This document shows, in pieces, positions 59,191 to 64,000 of a DNA stretch of 64,000 nucleotides (positions within the stretch are counted from its first letter, which is position 1; the number at the start of each line of letters is the position of its first letter). The notes below the pieces were generated by a model. That model had not been told where the DNA came from. It worked only from the letters and a program-made list of their open reading frames with translations, and ran no database searches. The translations under genes and the position numbers were made by a program. Origin of the DNA: Ensifer sp. LC11 (GTDB taxonomy: Bacteria; Pseudomonadota; Alphaproteobacteria; Rhizobiales; Rhizobiaceae); contig NZ_MBSO01000010.1 in assembly GCF_001695835.1 (NCBI RefSeq), positions 62,001 through 126,000 on the forward strand, given 5' to 3'.

Positions 59191-59205
59191 GTTCCTATTT
59201 TGTTC
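59191..59205. promoter_or_regulatory. LexA (SOS) box GTTC-N7-GTTC
   Basis: GTTC-ctatttt-GTTC matches exactly the alphaproteobacterial LexA direct repeat (GTTCN7GTTC) known from Rhizobiaceae. It lies 51-65 bp upstream of the start at 59140, in an AT-rich promoter-like stretch. It would place the 58.4-59.1 kb genes under the host SOS response and could link DNA damage to prophage induction. Confidence 0.75.
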
Positions 59206-59294
59206 TCGTAACGGTGGGGAGTCAATGGCGAGATTAATTAGATCACTTGTTTCCGAGCAGAAACCGATAGACGGCAGCGAGAAGCTACTAGCAA

Positions 59295-60302
59295 TTACAG
59301 GTCTAGGTCAGGAATCTCAGGCGTCTGAGCGATTTGCCGAGCAAGCTTTTGCTGGGCCACCTTCTGGGACAGCCTCGATTCGAACTCGGGCATCGTCGTT
59401 GGGACACCGGCAGTCAGCCCGACGACAGAAGCTTCCAACGTCGTCAGCACGACTTTTTCTACGACCAAAACCGCTTTTCCGGGATCAACATTCTCGTCAT
59501 AGTTCACTACCACCCAGACGATATCGCAATTGCTCACGTGATCGACGGTTTCCATGGGGGCCATGGCGTCAAGAAATGGCTTGTCGATGATTACGACCAT
59601 TTTCTTGCCCCACCGTCGCAGGCTTGGCACCTTGATCTGCAACTGTGGCATGAGCCGCTTCGGACCGCTGCTTCGGAAATCTGGTCGCCTTGCTGCGCCA
59701 GGCATTGGAATCCCATTGCCGCTGTAGTTTTTTATTACCTCGTAGTCCCGGGACATTGAGCCGCCTGAAAAATAAACGGCTTGCATCTCGACGGCGCACC
59801 ATTCGAGTGGATCGCGATCTGGATGGACAAAGACGAGATCGATCTTCCCGACATCTTCGCTATCGGGCTGTTCGCCAGCCGCCTCGTTTACGAGGTCGAC
59901 GTCATCACCAGCGACTGGAGCGGCAGTTACTCTCCTGAGAAACGCGATCTCTTTAACGACGACCGGGTCGTCGGTCCGAATTAAGCGGCTACCGATCTCT
60001 TTGATAACAGTACGATCTTCCAGGAAACGGTTTGGACAGGTGGCGGTCAGTGGACCGAATCTTAGCTGCCCGTCCTCTTGTTCCGTAAAATTCCTGATCG
60101 AGCACACACCGCCTTTTTTCGAACACTTGATGCTCCCGCGCGGGGCGAGATCAGGCACCGCAGCTAGAAACGGGCAGTCGGGAATCGGACTCGGATTGAG
60201 ATAGGCAGCTCGCTCGGTCGACCCGATATTCTTGTAGAGCTTCCCATACCATTCGCCGATGCCGTACTTGGCTTGATCGGTAGCACGAGGCCGTCGCGCC
60301 AT
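59295..60302 (-). CDS. NotI-family type II restriction endonuclease
   Basis: 335 residues. Near the N-terminus four cysteines, C43 (PDCPFL), C60 (IKCSKK), C67 (GVCSIR) and C89 (ATCPNRF), match the Cys4 metal site described for NotI. KIDLVFVHPD followed by WCAVEMQAVYFSGGSM gives a PD-(D/E)xK-like catalytic core (D...ExQ). ATG 60302 overlaps the methyltransferase stop (ATGA), the usual order of a type II R-M pair. The target site cannot be read from sequence. Confidence 0.82.
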   Translation of the reverse strand: MARRPRATDQAKYGIGEWYGKLYKNIGSTERAAYLNPSPIPDCPFLAAVPDLAPRGSIKCSKKGGVCSIRNFTEQEDGQLRFGPLTATCPNRFLEDRTVIKEIGSRLIRTDDPVVVKEIAFLRRVTAAPVAGDDVDLVNEAAGEQPDSEDVGKIDLVFVHPDRDPLEWCAVEMQAVYFSGGSMSRDYEVIKNYSGNGIPMPGAARRPDFRSSGPKRLMPQLQIKVPSLRRWGKKMVVIIDKPFLDAMAPMETVDHVSNCDIVWVVVNYDENVDPGKAVLVVEKVVLTTLEASVVGLTAGVPTTMPEFESRLSQKVAQQKLARQIAQTPEIPDLDL

Positions 60303-61432
60303 CAGGCAACGGCCTTGTCTTTGACAAGCGAAGAGTCGATTTCGAGCAGCTTCTCGGCAACCGCTTTACCCAGAAGAGGCGGAACGGCATTGCCGACCTG
60401 AACATACTGCTCCGTCCTCGACCCAATGAATTCGAAGGAGTCAGGAAAGCTCTGCAACCGCGCAGCCTCGCGAACCGTAATGGCGCGATCCTGCTCGGGG
60501 TGGATGTATGCTCCCCAATGCACGTCGCATTTGGTCAGGATGGTGCAGGAAAGGTCTGTCTTACGCGGACGTCCGTAGCGCTTTGTATGATCTGACCGTT
60601 TGGCCCTTTTCATGCCTTCTGGCAGTAGATCAAATGGGATGTCGCGCCAGGACCCGCCTGCCGGAATGTGCTTCATCCGTTCGAGATTAATCCCGCCGAG
60701 CTTCGGAGCAGAGTGATTCGGCGCAGTTTTCCGGTTTCCACGGAGCTGAGCCTGATATGGGTTTTGAGGAGCTGCTGCATATTTCTGCAGCACTTCCTTG
60801 CCGCCATTCTCTACCGGAGGCAGATCACCAATCGCGTCCCAAATAGTGACGAGGGGCTTCAAATCTTTCCCGTGCGTCGGCGAGGGAAACAGGATAGGTG
60901 CGCCAATCCTGTTGGCGATAAAGAATATGCGGCGACGCTCCTGCGGAACGCCATATTCCTCCGCCTTCAAAATTTTGAAGTCGACTTCATAGCCAAGGCT
61001 TTTCATGCCTTCCTTGATCTCGCGGATGATGCCGCCATCAGCAATCGATGTAAGACCAGCAACGTTTTCCATGACGAGCCATCGCGGCTTCAGGCCTTTC
61101 ACGATGCGAAGGTATTCGCGGAACAGCCCAGCTCGCGGATCGTCAACGCCGCGTTGATGATTGTAGACGGAATAGCCCTGACATGGAGGACCTCCGACCA
61201 GAACATCGAGTTGGCCTGGCTTCAGACCAGTAACTCTAAGGAGATGAGCGACCGTGACGTCTTGAATGCGCCCGCCGATGAAAGTCGCTTCTGGGTGGGT
61301 AGCTGCAAACGTTTTTCCGGCAGTGTCGTCAAAATCGCACCCGGCAAGAACCTGAAAACCAGCTTGCCGAAAGCCCTCGCTTAGCCCGCCTGCGCCGCAA
61401 AATAGATCGACGACCGTTCCCGCGTGGGTCAT
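60302..61432 (-). CDS. DNA (cytosine-5)-methyltransferase
   Basis: 376 residues with all m5C motifs in order: I VVDLFCGAGGLSEGF, IV GGPPCQGYS (catalytic Cys), VI MENVAG, VIII QERRRIFFIA, a target-recognition region (~residues 210-290), IX REAARLQSFPD and X QVGNAVPPLL. It protects the prophage and host DNA against the adjacent NotI-like enzyme. GGAGGTGAGC precedes ATG 61432; an inverted repeat TGTTCTT / AAGAACA (61459-61487) lies upstream and may be regulatory. Confidence 0.95.
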   Translation of the reverse strand: MTHAGTVVDLFCGAGGLSEGFRQAGFQVLAGCDFDDTAGKTFAATHPEATFIGGRIQDVTVAHLLRVTGLKPGQLDVLVGGPPCQGYSVYNHQRGVDDPRAGLFREYLRIVKGLKPRWLVMENVAGLTSIADGGIIREIKEGMKSLGYEVDFKILKAEEYGVPQERRRIFFIANRIGAPILFPSPTHGKDLKPLVTIWDAIGDLPPVENGGKEVLQKYAAAPQNPYQAQLRGNRKTAPNHSAPKLGGINLERMKHIPAGGSWRDIPFDLLPEGMKRAKRSDHTKRYGRPRKTDLSCTILTKCDVHWGAYIHPEQDRAITVREAARLQSFPDSFEFIGSRTEQYVQVGNAVPPLLGKAVAEKLLEIDSSLVKDKAVA

Positions 61433-61542
61433 GTCAGCTCACCTCCGAATCAATCCCTTGTTCTTTTCTTAGTACAAATCAAGAACATTAATGAAAAACC
61501 CTATACGAACAATTGAGTCTCTGGAATGGCACGGGGGGCAGA

Positions 61543-62007
61543 TCAGGAACGTTTTCCAAGGTCACGTAAGCCTCGCGCAAGCCCCAGGAACTCCTGCACG
61601 CGCTCGGCGACCTTGTTGATTTCCTTCAGCTCGCATTCCCACAACACCAGGGTCTGCCAGCCAGCATCGTGAAGGGCCATTGCGTTACGCGCGTCTCGAT
61701 CCAGATTGCGTTGAAGCTTCGGTCCCCAGTAATCTAGATTGGTCTTGGGTGCTTTGGCGCGGCGGCAGGAAGGATCGTAATGCAGGTGAACGTGCCAATA
61801 GCAACCGTGCACCATGATCACCTTCTTTCGGCCCGGAAAAACGAGATCAGGCTTCCCCGGCAAGCTTTTGCCGTGAAGCCGATACCGATAACCAAGCGAG
61901 TGGACCAGCCGCCTGACAAGCATTTCCGGCGCTGTATCAGCGCTCTTGATCAACGCCATGTTCCAGCTGCGTTGGTCAGGTGGCCCTATCCGAGGGCGAG
62001 GGCTCAA
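61543..62007 (-). CDS. vsr: Vsr very-short-patch mismatch endonuclease
   Basis: 154 residues with QRSWNMALIKSADTAPEM (N-terminal family signature), HGKSLPGKPDLVFPGRKKVIMVHGCYWH (catalytic Asp, zinc ligands) and LVLWECELK. Vsr nicks T:G mismatches formed by deamination of 5-methylcytosine, so it accompanies C5 methyltransferases. TTG 62007 was chosen because the family signature begins upstream of ATG 61959 and AAGGA precedes the TTG. Confidence 0.92.
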   Translation of the reverse strand: MSPRPRIGPPDQRSWNMALIKSADTAPEMLVRRLVHSLGYRYRLHGKSLPGKPDLVFPGRKKVIMVHGCYWHVHLHYDPSCRRAKAPKTNLDYWGPKLQRNLDRDARNAMALHDAGWQTLVLWECELKEINKVAERVQEFLGLARGLRDLGKRS

Positions 62008-62078
62008 CTCTCATTCCTTTCCGGCGGGCTCGGCGACCTCTCGATTCGTGCGCCTGCATCTTGCCTCGCGTATGGTCG

Positions 62079-62594
62079 CTATTTGAACAACGGTTGCAGC
62101 ATCGTACCGAAATCTGGCGGCTGAAGACCAGCAATACCCCGAAGCACGTTGGCCAGTTCGTGTGCCTTTTTGCCCGTCACCTTGACGGCTTCTTCGCCGC
62201 CGAATGGATTGCCTTCGAAATGGATCGCGTATCGGGAATTGACGGCCTGAGCCTCGCATTCGGTCAAAAACGTCATGGCGCGGTAAGCAACCTTCGGATC
62301 AACTGAATGCCAGTCGACGTCATCTGGATATGTCGGTGGGTCTGGAGGCGTCAGTTGAAGAGGTACTTTTGTCTGCCCGTAGTGGGCGTCCGATGCGTCG
62401 AGGAGTTCCGCACAGCTGATAGCGTACGATTCCAGAGCGGCGGCAAGTCGCATACACAGATAGATTCGGCTGCGTTTGCGGTTGGCTCGGCCTCGGAGGA
62501 AGTCGACGGTGGTCGAGGTTAAGCCTGACAAGATGCCCGTGCTAACCACTAGGCCTATAATTTCTCTCGTCGTCCAGATTGCCTCGTCAGCCAT
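62079..62594 (-). CDS. Membrane-anchored protein, homologue of the 28.1-kb gene product
   Basis: 171 residues from ATG 62594: one N-terminal membrane helix (IIGLVVSTGILSGLTSTT), basic stop-transfer RGRANRKRSR, then a helical domain with VDWHSVDPKVAYRAM and KKAHELANVLRGI. The layout and the DWxSxxPxxxYR block match the product of 28137-28835. It is the last prophage gene before attR and so probable cargo. Confidence 0.6.
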   Translation of the reverse strand: MADEAIWTTREIIGLVVSTGILSGLTSTTVDFLRGRANRKRSRIYLCMRLAAALESYAISCAELLDASDAHYGQTKVPLQLTPPDPPTYPDDVDWHSVDPKVAYRAMTFLTECEAQAVNSRYAIHFEGNPFGGEEAVKVTGKKAHELANVLRGIAGLQPPDFGTMLQPLFK

Positions 62595-62722
62595 ACCACC
62601 GCCCCTGCTCGCCCCAGCCAGGATGTCCCACGACGCGGGGTTTCCGTCAACTTGACCCATTTGCGCCGACGATGGGTGCCGAGCGGCAAGGCAAACGACA
62701 TTGACAGCTCGCAATCGCGCTA

Positions 62723-62743
62723 CCGGTATAGGACCGGTATAAA
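62723..62743 (+). repeat. Paired CCGGTATA direct repeats, right integrase arm sites
   Basis: CCGGTATA (62723) and CCGGTATAAA (62734) repeat with an 11-bp step, as at 14448/14459, in the same orientation and 77 bp from attR. Their presence at both ends supports arm-type binding sites of the integrase. Confidence 0.65.
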
Positions 62744-62819
62744 TGCCAAAACCGCTTCATACAGGCACATCACGGCGCAGCCGCCAATCGCGCAAAGCAC
62801 TGAAGTTATTGGAGAATTT

Positions 62820-62864
62820 TGGTAGCGGAGGAGGGATTCGAACCCCCGACACAAGGATTATGAT
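62820..62864. other. attR (45-bp direct repeat inside tRNA-Met)
   Basis: Identical to 14250-14294. It forms the 3' 45 bases (with CCA) of the intact tRNA gene, so the phage attP restored the tRNA on integration. Marks the right prophage border. Confidence 0.93.
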
Positions 62865-62896
62865 TCCTCTGCTCTAACCTACTGAGCTACTCCGCC
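62820..62896 (-). tRNA. tRNA-Met (CAT)
   Basis: 77 nt on the minus strand including the encoded CCA. The acceptor stem GGCGGAG pairs with CTCCGCT, the D arm reads GCTCAGTAGGTTAGAGC, the anticodon stem GAGGA/TCCTT encloses loop ATCATAA (anticodon CAT), and the T loop is GGTTCGAATCC. Elongator Met rather than initiator by its acceptor and D arm; a lysidine-modified Ile-CAT cannot be wholly excluded. It is the prophage integration target. Confidence 0.93.
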
Positions 62897-63031
62897 GGGT
62901 ACCATGTCTAGGCTTCGAAGGGGAAGCCGTCTTGACTGGACGGGCGGCTTATACGGCTCGCTTCCGGCCAGTGTCAAGCCAAGTCTCCGGGAAAATGTGA
63001 AGTTTTCACAACAGCCCGGAAATCAAGGGCT

Positions 63032-64000
63032 TCAAGCGGCGGCAGGCGCCGAAAGCAGCGCCTTGAGTGCCGCTTCGGCGCTTGCTTCACGCTCCGATTT
63101 GCGAATGAAACCGCCGCCATAGACGCGCGCGTCCTCGCCGACGCCGGAATAAAGCGCGCAGGCCTGGCCGGGCGCGATACCGGCTTCGCCTTCGCCAAGC
63201 TCCACATAGATGCCCTCGTCGTCCATCGCGAGCACAGCCGGCGCCGGCTGGCGGGTGGAGCGCACCTTGGCGAAGCAGTCAAAGCCACGCGCGGCCGCCG
63301 CTTCGAGTTCCTCGTCGCCCAGCCAGTTGACGTCGCGCAGGTAGACGCGGCGCGTTTCCAGCGCTTCCTTGGGGCCGACGATAACCCGGCGCGAGCGGGC
63401 GTCGAGATAGACGACATAGAGCGGCTCGCCGGTGGCAATGCCGATGCCGCGGCGCTGGCCGATCGTGAAGTGCAGGATGCCTTCGTGGGTGCCGAGCACG
63501 CGACCGTCGAGATGCACGATCTCGCCCGAGAGCGCCGCGTTCGGCTTCAGCTTCGAGACGATGTCGCTGTATTTGCCCTGCGGCACGAAACAGATGTCCT
63601 GGCTGTCGGCCTTCTGGGCGACGACGAGGCCCATCTCCTCGGCAAACTTTCGCGTCTCGGCCTTGGAATAGCCGCCGAGCGGAAAGCGCAGATAGTCGAT
63701 CTGCTCCTGGGTCGTGGCAAACAGGAAGTAGCTCTGATCGCGCTCGGCGTCGGTCGGCCGATAGAGCGCCCGCTGGCCGGCGTGGCGCGGGTTCGGGCTC
63801 GGGCGCGAGCGGATGTAATGGCCGGTTGCCAGCGCATCGGCGCCGAGCTCCTTGGCGGTCGCCAAGAGATCGGCAAACTTGACCGTCTGGTTGCAGGCAA
63901 CGCAGGGGATCGGCGTCTCGCCGGCGATGTAGCTTTCGGCGAAGGGATTGATCACCGTTTCGCGGAAGCGCGCTTCGTAGTCGAGCACGTAGTGCGGAAT
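63032..64000 (-). CDS. mnmA: MnmA, tRNA-specific 2-thiouridylase (N-terminus beyond window)
   Basis: 322 C-terminal residues are visible, open through the right edge. Both catalytic cysteines can be seen: [12 protein letters not shown] and [27 protein letters not shown] and the C-terminal barrel ([24 protein letters not shown]) complete the signature. MnmA makes the 2-thio group of U34 in Lys, Glu and Gln tRNAs using sulfur relayed from IscS. A host housekeeping gene flanking the tRNA-Met site. Confidence 0.96.
   Translation of the reverse strand: MPHYVLDYEARFRETVINPFAESYIAGETPIPCVACNQTVKFADLLATAKELGADALATGHYIRSRPSPNPRHAGQRALYRPTDAERDQSYFLFATTQEQIDYLRFPLGGYSKAETRKFAEEMGLVVAQKADSQDICFVPQGKYSDIVSKLKPNAALSGEIVHLDGRVLGTHEGILHFTIGQRRGIGIATGEPLYVVYLDARSRRVIVGPKEALETRRVYLRDVNWLGDEELEAAAARGFDCFAKVRSTRQPAPAVLAMDDEGIYVELGEGEAGIAPGQACALYSGVGEDARVYGGGFIRKSEREASAEAALKALLSAPAAA

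Noticed and set aside
59225-59590. + strand ORF starting after GGTGGGGAGTCA near the LexA box
   Set aside because: The first ~20 codons look plausible, but the rest is antisense to the NotI-like gene with shadow-type composition; not enough to call a gene.

Overview
The window looks like a chromosomal segment of a Sinorhizobium/Ensifer-type member of the Rhizobiaceae. The evidence is the hutC / hutF / hutXWV-hutH2-hutD gene order, the high-GC codon use of the flanks, an elongator tRNA-Met, and mnmA. All functional names come from reading translations and motifs; no database search was possible.

Layout. (1) 1-8.85 kb: histidine and betaine uptake and catabolism. A divergent pair (hutC on -, hutF on +) shares an 18-bp palindromic operator, followed by the tightly coupled hutX-W-V-H2-D row. 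The hutH2 product lacks the Ala-Ser-Gly triad that makes the MIO cofactor. An APH-M23 type fusion protein runs off the left edge. (2) 8.9-14.2 kb: accessory flank with a YjaB-like acetyltransferase, small hypothetical genes, a decayed phage amidase, a methyltransferase, and a two-gene module (DUF5131/Gp37-Gp68 plus three-Cys-motif partner TcmP) ending about 130 bp from a phage attachment site. (3) 14.25-62.86 kb: a complete-looking ~48.6-kb lambda-like siphophage prophage in the 3' part of tRNA-Met, bounded by identical 45-bp att repeats. (4) 62.8-64 kb: the restored tRNA-Met and the C-terminal part of mnmA.

Prophage order. The integrase, with paired 11-bp-spaced CCGGTATA repeats at both ends of the element, comes first. 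A minus-strand operon of four diverged zinc-finger paralogues plus a metallophosphoesterase follows, then a plasmid-type Rep initiator and small early genes, including a degenerate AbiEii-like protein. Next is a lambda-style packaging and head module (Nu1, A, W, B, C with nested scaffold, D, E), a glycine-rich receptor-binding-type protein, and the tail module (FII, U, V, G/GT with a -1 slippery site, H). Non-lambda tail-tip genes, a T5 A1-like protein and a lysis cassette (amidase, holin candidate, i-spanin, o-spanin) follow. The right end holds minus-strand regulatory genes with an alphaproteobacterial LexA box, a NotI-like restriction endonuclease with a C5-cytosine methyltransferase and Vsr, and a membrane-anchored protein related to one at 28.1-28.8 kb.

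The most unusual structural feature is a family of nine near-identical 19-bp elements (consensus CCGGGTYTCWATCAGCCGA), all on the + strand and confined to the late region. Most lie 32-46 nt upstream of a gene start, and several are followed by a hairpin that includes the Shine-Dalgarno sequence. They resemble, by analogy only, the start-associated sequences of cluster K mycobacteriophages.
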